From Pseudomonas pseudonitroreducens (lineage in GTDB: Bacteria; Pseudomonadota; Gammaproteobacteria; Pseudomonadales; Pseudomonadaceae), in contig NZ_BQHJ01000008.1 in assembly GCF_021603645.1 (NCBI RefSeq), forward strand, positions 124,001-188,000: a DNA stretch of 64,000 bases. The letters are read 5' to 3'. Shown piece after piece: positions 18,616 to 27,462 of this stretch (positions are counted from its first letter, which is position 1; each line of letters begins with the position of its first letter). A model generated the notes under the pieces. The model was not told where the DNA came from, made no database searches, and was given only the letters and a program-made list of their open reading frames with translations. A program made the translations under genes and the position numbers.

Positions 18616-19482
18616 ATGCGCCGCAACAAGACGGAGATGGACTCGGCTGCGCCGACGAAAAACGAAGGTGAGATCGGTCTGCTGGAACGGGGACTGTATG
18701 ACCCGGCCACGGCACTGAGCGAAGAGGAAAACAGCGGCCAGTTCGTCACGGCGCTGGCTCGCGGTCTGGAGATCCTGCGTTGCTTCACGCCACGGGAAAA
18801 CGTGCTGAGCAACCAGGACCTGGCACGCAAGACCGACCTGCCCAAGCCGACGGTGACGCGCCTGACCAACACCCTGATGCGCCTGGGTTGCCTCAAGCGC
18901 GAGGTGCATTCGGGCAAGTACCAGCTGGATGTCGGCGTGCTGGGTTTCGGCTACGCGATGCTGTCGAACCTGTCGATCCGCGCGGTGGCCCATCCGCTGA
19001 TGGAGGAGCTGGCCAACCACGCCCAGGCGGCGGTGGCCATGGCCGCCCGCGACCGCTTGCAGATGGTTTACCTGGACGTGGTCCAGGGACAGGGAAACAT
19101 GACGATGCGCCGGCAGATCGGCAGTTACCTGCCACTGGCGGCAAGTTCGGTAGGCCGTGCGTGCCTCGCGGCGATGCCGGAGAACGAGCGGGAATTCCTG
19201 CTCGAACACATTCGCGAACGCGAACCGGACACCTGGCCGGCCATCCGCAAGGGTCTGGACCGCGCCTTCAGGGACTACACCGACTACGGCTACTGCCTGT
19301 CGATCGGTGAATGGCACCGCGACGTCAACTCCGTCGCCGTGCCCTTGCTACACCCGCAGTACGGCCTGCTGGCCTTCAACTGCGGCGGACCGAGCTTCCA
19401 GCTGACCCGCGAGAAGCTCGAGGACGACATCGGGCCCCGCCTGATCAACATGGTCAACAACATAGGTGCCGCCGCTCGCTGA
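18616..19482 (+). CDS. IclR-family transcriptional regulator of the catabolic locus
   Basis: A 288-residue IclR-family regulator. After a 40-residue charged N-terminal extension the winged helix-turn-helix runs TALARGLEILRCFTP, LSNQDLARKTDLPKPTVTRLTNTLMRLGCL (about residues 45-95). The effector domain has SIRAVAHPLMEELANH, SSVGRACLAAMP and the C-terminal SVAVPLLHPQYGLLAFNCGGP. I chose ATG 18616, which follows AGGGG; a GTG start at 18598 is possible. IclR proteins of the PcaR/PobR/DcaR type control aromatic and dicarboxylate catabolism. Two matching dyads lie in the divergent promoter region, so this protein probably controls both arms of the locus (inference). Confidence 0.9.
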   Translation: MRRNKTEMDSAAPTKNEGEIGLLERGLYDPATALSEEENSGQFVTALARGLEILRCFTPRENVLSNQDLARKTDLPKPTVTRLTNTLMRLGCLKREVHSGKYQLDVGVLGFGYAMLSNLSIRAVAHPLMEELANHAQAAVAMAARDRLQMVYLDVVQGQGNMTMRRQIGSYLPLAASSVGRACLAAMPENEREFLLEHIREREPDTWPAIRKGLDRAFRDYTDYGYCLSIGEWHRDVNSVAVPLLHPQYGLLAFNCGGPSFQLTREKLEDDIGPRLINMVNNIGAAAR

Positions 19483-19541
19483 ATCTCGGGTGACGGTGCC
19501 TCGCCAGACTGGCCCGCTCGCGGGCCTTGTGAGGAGTGCAC

Positions 19542-20696
19542 ATGATCCGAGACCCAGAAACGCTGCAGATACTTCTGGACTCCATCCACCAGTTCGTCGG
19601 CGAAGTGCTGATCCCGCGGGAAAACGAGGTCGCCGAAACCGACGCCATCCCGCAGGACATCGTCCAGCAGATGCGCGAGATGGGCCTGTTCGGCCTGACC
19701 ATCCCCGAAGAGTTCGGCGGCCTGGGCGTGACCATGGAAGAAGAGGTGAACATCACCTTCGAACTGGGCCGCACCTCCCCCGCCTTCCGCTCCTACATCG
19801 GCACCAACAACGGCATCGGCTCCATCGGCATCCTGATCGACGGCACGCCGGAACAGAAAGCCCACTACCTGCCCAAGCTAGCCAGCGGTGAGCTGCTCAG
19901 CGCCTTCTGCCTGACCGAGCCGGACTCGGGCTCCGACGCCGCCTCGCTGAAGACCACCGCCGTGCGCGATGGCGACTTCTACGTGCTCAACGGCACCAAG
20001 CGCTTCATCACCAACGCCCCGCACGCCGGCATCTACACGGTGATGGCGCGTACCAACCCGGCGATCAAGGGTTCCGGCGGCATCAGCGCGTTCATCGTCG
20101 AACGCGGCACGCCGGGGATTTCCCTCGGCAAACCGGACCACAAGATGGGCCAGAAAGGCGCGCACACCAGTGACGTGATCTTCGACAACGTTCGTATCCC
20201 GGCCAGCCAGTTGATCGGCGGCGTCGAGGGCGTGGGCTTCAAGACCGCCATGAAGGTGCTCGACAAGGGCCGCCTGCACATCGCTGCGCTGAGTGTCGGC
20301 GCCGCCGAGCGCATGCTCGCCGACGCATTGCAGTACGCCCTGGAGCGCAAGCAGTTCGGCCAGCCGATCGCTGAATTCCAGCTGATCCAGGCGATGCTCG
20401 CCGACAGCAAGGCCGAGATCTACGCCGCCCGCTGCATGGTGCTGGACGCCGCGCGCAAGCGCGATGAGGGCCGCAACGTCAGCACCGAAGCCTCCTGCGC
20501 GAAGATGTTCGCCACCGAGATGTGCGGCCGCGTCGCCGATCGCTGCGTGCAGATCCACGGCGGCGCCGGCTACGTCAGCGAGTACGCCATCGAGCGCTTC
20601 TACCGCGACGTGCGCCTGTTCCGGCTCTACGAGGGCACCACGCAGATCCAGCAGGTGATCATCGCCCGCAACATGATCCGCGACGCCCAGGCCTGA
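19542..20696 (+). CDS. Acyl-CoA dehydrogenase
   Basis: A 384-residue FAD acyl-CoA dehydrogenase. Signatures seen: LFGLTIPEEFGG, AFCLTEPDSGSDAASLKT (FAD/substrate loop), GVGFKTAMKVLDKGR, RKQFGQPIAEFQ, QIHGGAGYVSEYAIER, and the catalytic Glu in RLYEGTTQIQ. It makes the 2,3-double bond in an acyl-CoA and passes electrons to ETF, whose genes lie across the same locus. The start at 19542 follows GAGGAG; a GTG two codons earlier is less likely. It lies between the regulator and the transporter genes. Context suggests a dicarboxyl-CoA substrate, but the chain length cannot be read. Confidence 0.9.
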   Translation: MIRDPETLQILLDSIHQFVGEVLIPRENEVAETDAIPQDIVQQMREMGLFGLTIPEEFGGLGVTMEEEVNITFELGRTSPAFRSYIGTNNGIGSIGILIDGTPEQKAHYLPKLASGELLSAFCLTEPDSGSDAASLKTTAVRDGDFYVLNGTKRFITNAPHAGIYTVMARTNPAIKGSGGISAFIVERGTPGISLGKPDHKMGQKGAHTSDVIFDNVRIPASQLIGGVEGVGFKTAMKVLDKGRLHIAALSVGAAERMLADALQYALERKQFGQPIAEFQLIQAMLADSKAEIYAARCMVLDAARKRDEGRNVSTEASCAKMFATEMCGRVADRCVQIHGGAGYVSEYAIERFYRDVRLFRLYEGTTQIQQVIIARNMIRDAQA

Positions 20697-20812
20697 CCCG
20701 ACACGGCGGCGCCAGGCCACGCACCTCGCGCCGCCCACTGAAAAGCACCTGCCACACGCTTACCGAGGATCGGCACGCCGGTCCGCCAACAACTACAACA
20801 GGTAATTCGTTC

Positions 20813-22093
20813 ATGGAAAACACTGCTTCCGCTTCGGCGGCAACCGCCGCCACCCGGGACAAGACCTGGGTCCTCGTCTTCGCCTTCTGCTTCATCGGCC
20901 TGCTGATCGACGGCGCGGACCTGATGCTGCTCTCCTACAGCCTCACCAGCCTCAAGGCCGAGTTCGGCCTGAGCAACCTCCAGGCCGGCAGCCTGGGTAG
21001 CGTCACCCTGGCCGGCATGGCCATCGGCGGCATCTACGGCGGCTGGGCCTGCGATCGCTTCGGTCGGGTGAAGACGGTGGTCTGGACCATCGTACTGTTC
21101 TCCGTCGGCACCGCGGTCCTCGGGCTGACCCACAACTACTGGCAGTTCGCCGCGGCGCGCTTCGTCGCCTCCCTCGGCCTGGGCGCACTTTACGTCGCCT
21201 GCAACACGCTGATGGCCGAATACGTGCCGACCAAGTACCGCACCACCGTGCTGGGCACCCTGCAGGCCGGCTGGTCGGTCGGTTACATCGTCGCTACCCT
21301 GCTGGCCGGCTGGATCCTGCCGGACCACGGTTGGCGCTACCTGTTCTACATCGCCATCATCCCGGTGGTGCTGGCCATCGCCATGCGCAAGCTGATCCCC
21401 GAACCCGCCGCCTGGGTCCAGGCGCAGGCCGAACGCCAGCAGCGCAAGGCCGCCGGCCAGTTGGGCAGCGTCGCCGCCGCCCCGCGCCAGAATGCTTTCC
21501 GGCAGATATTCAGCGACCCGCAGGCCAGCCGCATGTTCCTGTTCTGGGCGCTGACCGCCGGCTTCCTGCAGTTTGGCTACTACGGCGTGAACAACTGGAT
21601 GCCGTCGTACCTGGAAACCGAGATGGGCATGAACTTCAAGGCCATGACCGCCTACCTGGTGGGCACCTACGCGGCGATGATTCTCGGCAAGGTCCTGGCT
21701 GGCGTCGCCGCCGACTGGTTCGGCCGCCGTACCGTGTTCTCCTTCGGGGCCCTGGGCACCGCGATCTTCCTGCCGGTGATCGTGCTGTTCCACAGCCCCG
21801 AGAACATTCTCTGGATGCTGGTGGTATTCGGCTTCCTCTACGGCATTCCGTATGGCGTGAACGCCACCTACATGACCGAGAGCTTCGCTGCGGCGTTCCG
21901 CGGTACGGCAGTGGGCGGCGCCTACAACATCGGCCGGATCGGCGCGGCCATTGCGCCGGCGGTGATCGGCTTCCTCGCCACGCAGATGTCCATCGGCGTA
22001 GGCTTCCTGGTGATGGGCGCGGCGTACTTCATCTGCGGCGTGATCCCCGCCCTGCTGATCCGCGACAAGCAGTTCGACCCGCAACAGGAATGA
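20813..22093 (+). CDS. MFS transporter of the aromatic acid:H+ symporter type
   Basis: A 426-residue major-facilitator transporter with 12 predicted membrane segments. The first segment is FCFIGLLIDGADLMLLSYSL, where the acidic DGAD/D pattern is that of the aromatic-acid/benzoate symporters (PcaK, BenK, and DcaK). GGWACDRFGRVKT is the MFS loop 2-3 motif. A 68-residue central loop follows segment 6. It is 117 bp after the dehydrogenase gene and probably imports the substrate of this locus across the inner membrane, matching the OprD porin on the other side. Start at 20813 is 5 bp after a weak ribosome site. Confidence 0.88.
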   Translation: MENTASASAATAATRDKTWVLVFAFCFIGLLIDGADLMLLSYSLTSLKAEFGLSNLQAGSLGSVTLAGMAIGGIYGGWACDRFGRVKTVVWTIVLFSVGTAVLGLTHNYWQFAAARFVASLGLGALYVACNTLMAEYVPTKYRTTVLGTLQAGWSVGYIVATLLAGWILPDHGWRYLFYIAIIPVVLAIAMRKLIPEPAAWVQAQAERQQRKAAGQLGSVAAAPRQNAFRQIFSDPQASRMFLFWALTAGFLQFGYYGVNNWMPSYLETEMGMNFKAMTAYLVGTYAAMILGKVLAGVAADWFGRRTVFSFGALGTAIFLPVIVLFHSPENILWMLVVFGFLYGIPYGVNATYMTESFAAAFRGTAVGGAYNIGRIGAAIAPAVIGFLATQMSIGVGFLVMGAAYFICGVIPALLIRDKQFDPQQE

Positions 22094-22140
22094 TCGGGAG
22101 CCAGTGAGCCCGCTTCGGCTGGCTCACCCCTTTCAAGACA

Positions 22141-22173
22141 AAAACGCCCGATGCAGTGCACCGGGCGTTTTTT
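22141..22173 (+). terminator. Rho-independent terminator after the MFS gene
   Basis: ACGCCCGATGCA-gtgcaCCGGGCGTTTTTTA: a stem of ACGCCCG/CGGGCGT with a run of T. A second hairpin, GTGAGCC/GGCTCAC, lies just upstream at 22104-22127. Confidence 0.85.
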
Positions 22174-22213
22174 ATTGCGCAGTCGAATGGCGCGGAGCAA
22201 ATCGAACAGGCAA

Positions 22214-22242
22214 AAAAAAGCCCCGCCTAAGCGGGGCTTTCT
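22214..22242 (-). terminator. Rho-independent terminator of the cold-shock gene
   Basis: On the minus strand AAAGCCCCGC-tta-GGCGGGGCTTTTTTT, 16 bp past the stop of the cold-shock gene. Confidence 0.9.
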
Positions 22243-22258
22243 TCGTCAGCGATGTCGA

Positions 22259-22468
22259 TTAGACAGCGCGAACTTGTTCAGCTTGCGGGCCTTTCTGGCC
22301 GGCAGTCACAACGAAGCTGACCTTCTGGCCTTCGTCGAGGGACTTGTAGCCGTTGCCTTCGATCTGACGGAAGTGAACGAATACGTCCGGGCCGCTTTCC
22401 GGGGTGATGAAGCCGAAGCCCTTCTCAGCGTTGAACCACTTGACGATGCCGTTTTGACGATCGGACAT
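22259..22468 (-). CDS. Cold-shock protein (CspA family)
   Basis: A 69-residue single cold-shock domain that binds single-stranded RNA and DNA. RNP1 is KGFGFITP and RNP2 is VFVHF, both intact, and [14 protein letters not shown] is the family opening. Length matches CspA/CapB. The region upstream (22469 to about 22750) has no gene on this strand, which leaves room for the long 5' leader typical of cold-shock mRNAs. A terminator follows directly. Which of the several pseudomonad paralogues this is cannot be told. Confidence 0.95.
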   Translation of the reverse strand: MSDRQNGIVKWFNAEKGFGFITPESGPDVFVHFRQIEGNGYKSLDEGQKVSFVVTAGQKGPQAEQVRAV

Positions 22469-22700
22469 GATGTTGTCTCCTAAAAATATGCTAAAGGCCG
22501 GCCGAAAGCCGACCGGCGATGAGCTGAATGCGTAGTGAAGAGGTGCCGAGGAGATGGAGCATCTTGTAGAAGAACATCAAGTCGCGGAACTCGTTACTGG
22601 GCAGGCAGCCCATGCAGAATACAGTGTCTGGCGACGATTCATAGCTTTTTTTGTCGACGGGCGGTGATTTTGACAAATGGTCGAGCTATTCCGGCCATTT
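22469..22700 (-). promoter_or_regulatory. Probable long 5' leader of the cold-shock gene
   Basis: Reading leftward there is a gene-free leader of roughly 200 bases with GCCGGTCGGCTTTCGGCCGGC-like pairing close to the start (about 22496-22519) and a GGAGACAACAT start context. Cold-shock mRNAs are known to use long structured leaders as thermosensors. The transcription start is not defined by the sequence. Confidence 0.4.
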
Positions 22701-22758
22701 CGGCAAAAGAGGTGTAGTCTGGCCGGGCCGGTTTGGTGCCCAACGCAAAGGTGACTTC

Positions 22759-22926
22759 ATGACTGATTCACAGCTGGATCGCGAACGTTCGGAGCTCGAT
22801 GAAAAGATTGCCGCCTTCCTCTCCCAGGGCGGCGAAATCAAGGAAATCCCCCTGGGTCAGTTGGCGACGAAGGTCGAGCGGAAGTCGCAGTGGGCCAAAT
22901 CCGACGGCAAGAAGCCGGCACCCTAG
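22759..22926 (+). CDS. Small charged protein of unknown function (55 aa)
   Basis: A 55-residue acidic/basic soluble protein. Its first half is a predicted amphipathic helix (LDRERSELDEKIAAFLSQGG), followed by EIKEIPLGQLATKVE and a lysine-rich tail. It has a good ribosome site (AAAGGTG, 6-7 bases before ATG) and its own terminator 27 bp after the stop, so I take it as a real gene. I do not recognise a family. It is divergent from the cold-shock gene. A longer in-frame start upstream lacks a ribosome site. Confidence 0.6.
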   Translation: MTDSQLDRERSELDEKIAAFLSQGGEIKEIPLGQLATKVERKSQWAKSDGKKPAP

Positions 22927-22951
22927 CCCGGCGCAAATCCTGAATTCCTGG

Positions 22952-22979
22952 AAAAGACCCCGCCGCGGCGGGGTTTTTC
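22952..22979. terminator. Rho-independent terminator between the small protein gene and otsA
   Basis: AAAAGACCCCGCC-gc-GGCGGGGTTTTTC: a strong stem with tails in both directions, between convergent genes. Confidence 0.9.
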
Positions 22980-22988
22980 ATTTGTGCC

Positions 22989-24398
22989 TCAGTGACTGAG
23001 GTAATGATTCGACAGCCAGTTCAGCGCCCTTCCCGGCCGTGTCAGCGCATCGATGAAGCTCGGCCCCCAGAAGCGGATGTCATTGGCCTCCAGCACGGCG
23101 TACATGTCGCGGTGGCGCGCCTGGCGCTCCTTCAGCGGCATGCACAGGGCCTTCTGCATGGCATCGGCGAGGGCGTCACGGTCGTGGGGATTGATGATCA
23201 GCGCACCGCCCAGCTCGGCGGCGGAGCCGGCGAACTGGGAAAGAATCAGCACGCCCGGGTCGTCCGGGTCCTGCGCCGCGACGAATTCCTTGGCGACCAG
23301 GTTCATCCCGTCCCGCAACGGCGTTACCAGGCCGATCCGCGCGTGGCGCATGACCATGGCGATGTCCGCCCGCTGGTGATTGCGCGCCACGTAGCGCAGC
23401 GGCACCCAGGATACAGCGCCGAAACGCCCGTTGATGTGGCCGACACGGGCGCTTACGGCGGCGTCGATATCGGCATACTCGGGAATGTCCTGGCGGCTGC
23501 CCGGTGAAATCTGCAGGCAGGTGACACGGTTGTGCCACTGCCCATGGCGTTCTAGGAAGCGCTCGTAGCCGTCCAGCCGGTTGACGATGCCCTTGGAGTA
23601 GTCGAGCCGGTCTACCCCCACCATCAGCGCGCGGCCACCCAGGCTCTCGCGCAGGTCTTCGGCGGCCTGACTCAGCGAAGCTTCCTCGGCGAGGCGGCGA
23701 AAGCCGGCGGCGTCCACCCCCACCGGGAATACGCCGACGCGAAAATGCTGGTCCTCCAGGTGATAGCGCCGACCATCGGGCGTCGCCGCGCCGACCACCC
23801 GCGTGAGGTATCGGGCGAAGTTGCTGGCATCGTTCTCGGTCTGGAAGCCGATCAGGTTGTATTCGGTGAGCGCCCGGAGCAGCTCGTCATGGTGCGGCAG
23901 CGCGGTGATCAGGTCGGCCGGCGGCATCGGGATGTGCAGGAAGAAACCGATGCGATTGCCGTGCCCGCGCCGCCTCAGGGCCGAGGCCAGGGGGATCAGG
24001 TGGTAGTCATGGACCCAGAGCACGTCGTCCTCCTCCAGCAGCGGGCTGAGGCGCTCGGCGAAGAACTCGTTGACCCGCTGGTAGCCGCCGAACTCGGCCT
24101 CATTGAACTCGGCCAGGTCCACCCGGTAATGCAGGATCGGCCAGAGCACGCGGTTGGCGAAGCCGTTGTAGTACTCGTCGAAGTCCTGCGGATGCAGGTC
24201 GGTAAGGATGTATTGCAGGTTGTCGTGCTGGACCGTGGTCGGCGGGCCCGGCGCTTCGGCCTTGCGGCCGCTCCAGCCGAACCAGATGCCCTCGCGGTTG
24301 CGCATGGCGGCTTCCACCGCCACCGCCAGCCCCCCAGGCGCCGGGCCGTTGCCGTCCGGCAGTCCAACCCGGTTGGAGATCACCACGAGGCGCGACAT
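22989..24398 (-). CDS. otsA: Trehalose-6-phosphate synthase OtsA
   Basis: A 469-residue GT20 glycosyltransferase that joins UDP-glucose and glucose-6-phosphate. Seen: SRLVVISNRVGLP with PGGLAVAV (glucose-6-P loop), VWVHDYHLIPLA, GFFLHIPMP, MVGVDRLDYSKGI (UDP-glucose site, Arg and Lys), and LRDGMNLVAKEFVAAQ. All catalytic motifs are intact. ATG 24398 has GGGAGGAGGG before it. It overlaps the upstream GH15 gene by 19 bp and is the last gene of the otsB-GH15-otsA operon. Trehalose made here would serve osmotic and desiccation tolerance. Confidence 0.95.
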   Translation of the reverse strand: MSRLVVISNRVGLPDGNGPAPGGLAVAVEAAMRNREGIWFGWSGRKAEAPGPPTTVQHDNLQYILTDLHPQDFDEYYNGFANRVLWPILHYRVDLAEFNEAEFGGYQRVNEFFAERLSPLLEEDDVLWVHDYHLIPLASALRRRGHGNRIGFFLHIPMPPADLITALPHHDELLRALTEYNLIGFQTENDASNFARYLTRVVGAATPDGRRYHLEDQHFRVGVFPVGVDAAGFRRLAEEASLSQAAEDLRESLGGRALMVGVDRLDYSKGIVNRLDGYERFLERHGQWHNRVTCLQISPGSRQDIPEYADIDAAVSARVGHINGRFGAVSWVPLRYVARNHQRADIAMVMRHARIGLVTPLRDGMNLVAKEFVAAQDPDDPGVLILSQFAGSAAELGGALIINPHDRDALADAMQKALCMPLKERQARHRDMYAVLEANDIRFWGPSFIDALTRPGRALNWLSNHYLSH

Positions 24399-26179
24399 AG
24401 TCCCTCCTCCCATCCGATCGACAAGCGCATCGCGGAATTGATCAGCCCGGCCATCGAATAGGTCTGCGGGATATTCCCCCACAGCTCGCCGGTGTGCGGG
24501 TGCAAATCCTCGGAGAGGAGCCCGTAGCGGTTGCGCGCGGCGATCAGTTCTTCGAACAACTGGCGCGCCTCATCCAGGCGGCCGATGGCAGCCAGCGCGT
24601 CGAGGTACCAGAACTTCACCACCAGGAAGGCGGTTTCCGGCACGCCGAAGTCATCCGCTGCGGCATAGCGCAGCATCTGCCCATTGACGGTGAGTTCGCG
24701 GCCGATGCACTCGACCGTGGCGATGAAGCGTGGGTCATCGGCCTCGATGATTCCCAGCTCGTTCATCAGCAGCACGCTGGCGTCCAGGTCGTCATGCCCG
24801 AAGGCGCCAGTGAAGCACTGTTTCTTCTCGCTCCAGGCCTCGGCGAGGATGCGTTCGCGCAGCCGGGCGGCCTTGTCCATCCAGACCGTGGCCTCTGCGC
24901 TGCGCCCCAGGCGTTTGGCGATTCGCCCGACGCGGTCGCAGGCGACCCAGCAGAGCAGCGCGGAATGGGTGTGGATGCGCTTGCGCCCGCGGTACTCCCA
25001 GATACCTGCATCCGCTTCGAAGGCCGTGCGTTCGGCCTGGCTCGCCAGGGATTCGAGCAACCCCAGCATGCCATCACGACTGGGGTTGGGCAGGCGCTCG
25101 TCGACGAAGCTCTGCAGCACCGCCAAGGCCACCGAGCCGAACACGTCATGCTGGTTCTGCTCCACCGCCTGGTTGCCGACGCGTACCGGGGCGTGATTGA
25201 GGAAGCCGGCAAGCTCCGGTTCGATGCGCTCGGTAAGGTCCTGGTTGGGAATGATCCCGTACAGCGGCCTGAGCTCGCCATCACCGCTGGCAACGGTGCT
25301 GATGAAATCGATGAAGCCTTCCATGGTCCGCGTGGCGCCCAGGCGGTTGAGGGCGAGGATCACGAAGTAGGCGTCGCGCAGCCAGCAGTAGCGATAGTCC
25401 CAGTTGCGCTGGGAGTCCGGCGCCTCGGGGATCGAGGTAGTGGCGGCGGCGATGATCGCGCCGGTGTCTTCGAAGTTGCAGAGTTTGAGGGTGATCGCCG
25501 AGCGGATCACCACCGATTGCCACTCGAAGCAGATGGCCAACCCGCGCACCCAGTCATGCCAGTGGTTCTGCGTGCGTTTCAGATAATCGCGCACCACTTC
25601 GCCCGGGGCATTGCCCAGCGGTTCGTCGAGGCCGATCACCAGGCTCACCGGATGGCGCAGGGCGAACGGCGTTTCGTGCTGGATGTAGGCCAACGGCGCG
25701 TCGGTGGTCAGGCGCAGCGGCTCGTCGCCCTCCAGGTAGCGGATATGGCTCGAGCCGCTGACGCCCTGGCTGGGCTTGCCGTAGCCATGGGTTGGGCGCA
25801 CGCGCAAGGTGACCTTGGGCATGCCTTCGATGGGCTCGATCAGCCGACACAGCTGCGCTGGCCGGTAGATTTCGCCGTGCTGCAGGAAGCGCGGGGCGAA
25901 GTCGGTGATGCGCACCGCACCGCCGCTGTCGTCACGCAGCACGGTGGTGATGATCGCGGTGTTGCGCTGGTAATCGGAGATGCTGCTGACCTGATTCTCC
26001 AGTACGACGTCGGCGAAGCCTTTCTCGTCGTCGCCGGCCAGCAGCCGGGAGAACACCGGGTCGCTGTCGAAGTTCGGGTAGCACCACCAGACCAGTCGCG
26101 CCTGCGGGCTGACCAGAGCAGCCACCCGGCAGTTGCCGATCAGGCCCAGCTCCAGGGCTCCTTCCTGTCGGTTCGTCAT
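24380..26179 (-). CDS. GH15-family glycoside hydrolase (trehalase/glucoamylase-like)
   Basis: A 599-residue cytoplasmic protein of the GH15 family. The N-terminal beta domain begins ELGLIGNCRVAALVSPQARLVWWCYPNFDSDPVF. The (alpha/alpha)6 catalytic domain begins near NWDYRYCWLRDAYFVILAL, a family signature. The C-terminal region has GVPETAFLVVKFWYLDAL, where the general acid/base Glu residues of related GH15 enzymes lie. Mycobacterial members are trehalases (family knowledge). It overlaps otsB by 4 bp and otsA by 19 bp, so it is translationally coupled to both trehalose-synthesis enzymes; a role in trehalose breakdown or balance is likely but not proven. Confidence 0.85.
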   Translation of the reverse strand: MTNRQEGALELGLIGNCRVAALVSPQARLVWWCYPNFDSDPVFSRLLAGDDEKGFADVVLENQVSSISDYQRNTAIITTVLRDDSGGAVRITDFAPRFLQHGEIYRPAQLCRLIEPIEGMPKVTLRVRPTHGYGKPSQGVSGSSHIRYLEGDEPLRLTTDAPLAYIQHETPFALRHPVSLVIGLDEPLGNAPGEVVRDYLKRTQNHWHDWVRGLAICFEWQSVVIRSAITLKLCNFEDTGAIIAAATTSIPEAPDSQRNWDYRYCWLRDAYFVILALNRLGATRTMEGFIDFISTVASGDGELRPLYGIIPNQDLTERIEPELAGFLNHAPVRVGNQAVEQNQHDVFGSVALAVLQSFVDERLPNPSRDGMLGLLESLASQAERTAFEADAGIWEYRGRKRIHTHSALLCWVACDRVGRIAKRLGRSAEATVWMDKAARLRERILAEAWSEKKQCFTGAFGHDDLDASVLLMNELGIIEADDPRFIATVECIGRELTVNGQMLRYAAADDFGVPETAFLVVKFWYLDALAAIGRLDEARQLFEELIAARNRYGLLSEDLHPHTGELWGNIPQTYSMAGLINSAMRLSIGWEEGLCRASW

Positions 26180-26988
26180 CGCTGATTTCCTCCTGCTTGT
26201 ATCAATGCTTCGCGGACTTGCGCCGCGTCGCTGAACACCGCACTGGCACCGGGCAAGGCGCGCCCGACTGACAAGCCGAGGCCGCCCAGGGCCGGCATCA
26301 GCGCAATGGCGGGTTCGTCGGTGACGTCGTCGCCAAGGAACAGCGGCAGGCGCCCGGCGAAGCCCGGCATGCCCAGCAATCGCTGGATCGCCCGGGCCTT
26401 GTCGACACCCGCGCAAACGACTTCGTAGACCTGCTTGCCCTTGAGCAACCGCAGCCCGGCGCCTACCGGCGCGCGCAACAGTGCCTGCAGCTCGGCGAGC
26501 AGTTCGGCGGCGAGCGAGGGTGCAGAGCGATAGTGCAGCGCGTAGCTGCTGCCCTTGTCCTCGACCAGGATTCCGACATGCCGGTTCGCCAGGGCGTTCA
26601 ACTGCACTCGCAGCCAGGCGGGCAGATCTCCGGAGGTGCGGCGCAAGGGGCTGTCGCCGGTCTCGCGCCAGTGGGCGCCGTGGCCGCCGCTGGCGGCGAG
26701 GCGCAAGGGTTGGAAGAGCCGGTCGAGTTCTTCGACCGGGCGGCCGCTGATCAGGGCCAAGGCACCATCGAGTCGGCGCTGCAGGCGCGCAAGCGCATCC
26801 AGCAGCCCGGGCGGTACGACTACCGCGCCGGGAGATTCGGCGATGTCCAGAAGGGTTCCGTCGACATCCAGGAACAGTGCGGTCTGCTGAGGTCGGCTGA
26901 GCCAGAGATTCAACAGCGCAGTGGCTGAGGCCTCGCTATGCGGGACCATGGCCGTGTCGACAGGTCCCCGTGGTACGGGACGTGACAT
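26176..26988 (-). CDS. otsB: Trehalose-6-phosphate phosphatase OtsB
   Basis: A 270-residue HAD-fold phosphatase that dephosphorylates trehalose-6-phosphate. Motif I is LFLDVDGTLLDI (nucleophile Asp), motif II LALISGRPVEE, motif III Lys in LLKGKQVYEV, and motif IV FLGDDVTDE. I chose ATG 26988, with GGAG nine bases upstream; ATG 27003 is an alternative in the same frame. It is the first gene of the overlapping otsB-GH15-otsA operon. The order (phosphatase first, synthase last, glycosidase between) separates the two synthesis enzymes. Confidence 0.92.
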   Translation of the reverse strand: MSRPVPRGPVDTAMVPHSEASATALLNLWLSRPQQTALFLDVDGTLLDIAESPGAVVVPPGLLDALARLQRRLDGALALISGRPVEELDRLFQPLRLAASGGHGAHWRETGDSPLRRTSGDLPAWLRVQLNALANRHVGILVEDKGSSYALHYRSAPSLAAELLAELQALLRAPVGAGLRLLKGKQVYEVVCAGVDKARAIQRLLGMPGFAGRLPLFLGDDVTDEPAIALMPALGGLGLSVGRALPGASAVFSDAAQVREALIQAGGNQR

Positions 26989-27462
26989 GAGCCATTTCTC
27001 CATGTTCAGGGCGTGCCGCGCGGCCGTGGGTAGCCGACGCGGACGTGAAAGGGAGCACAAGGACCCTAACATGCGTGGACGCGAGGGTCGACCTCGGGTT
27101 TCCCCCGGGTTTCCTGCTGGAAACGCGCAGGCCAGAGCGCACGGCGCCTGCAGCCAATCCCTGGCACCGACCGTCTGGCGCAGGCGGGCAAGGTCTACGG
27201 CCTGGGCGCTACGCTGCAGCGTGCCGACAAAGACTGGCCGACCCTCGATGTCGGAGGCGCCGTGGAAGCGGCGCTGGCGATCGTGCGCTGGCGATGGTGA
27301 GCGACCGGGTCACCCAGGGCTGTGGGAAGCGCTGACAGGCAGGGCAACGGAGCGGAAAGCGTTCGATGGGATTTTCCTAACAGCAGAACTGGAATCCTCC
27401 GCCTCACAACAGGGAAGGCATTTTCGAGAATGCAACTGGCCAATCCTCCATGAGAAAACCCC
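26989..27462. other. Gene-free stretch upstream of otsB with a possible remnant
   Basis: This 474-bp gap between divergent otsB and the EAL gene has no convincing complete gene. Between about 27160 and 27300 one plus-strand frame reads like natural protein (KVYGLGATLQ, then ADKDWPTLDVGGAVEAAL, ending IVRWRW-stop at 27300) but has no start codon or ribosome site. It may be the eroded end of a gene, or chance. Promoters for the two flanking genes must lie here. Confidence 0.4.

Noticed and set aside
22651-22758. Longer start for the small 55-residue protein (91 residues)
   Set aside because: The added part has no ribosome site and overlaps the likely promoter/leader region of the divergent cold-shock gene; AAAGGTG precedes the ATG at 22759.
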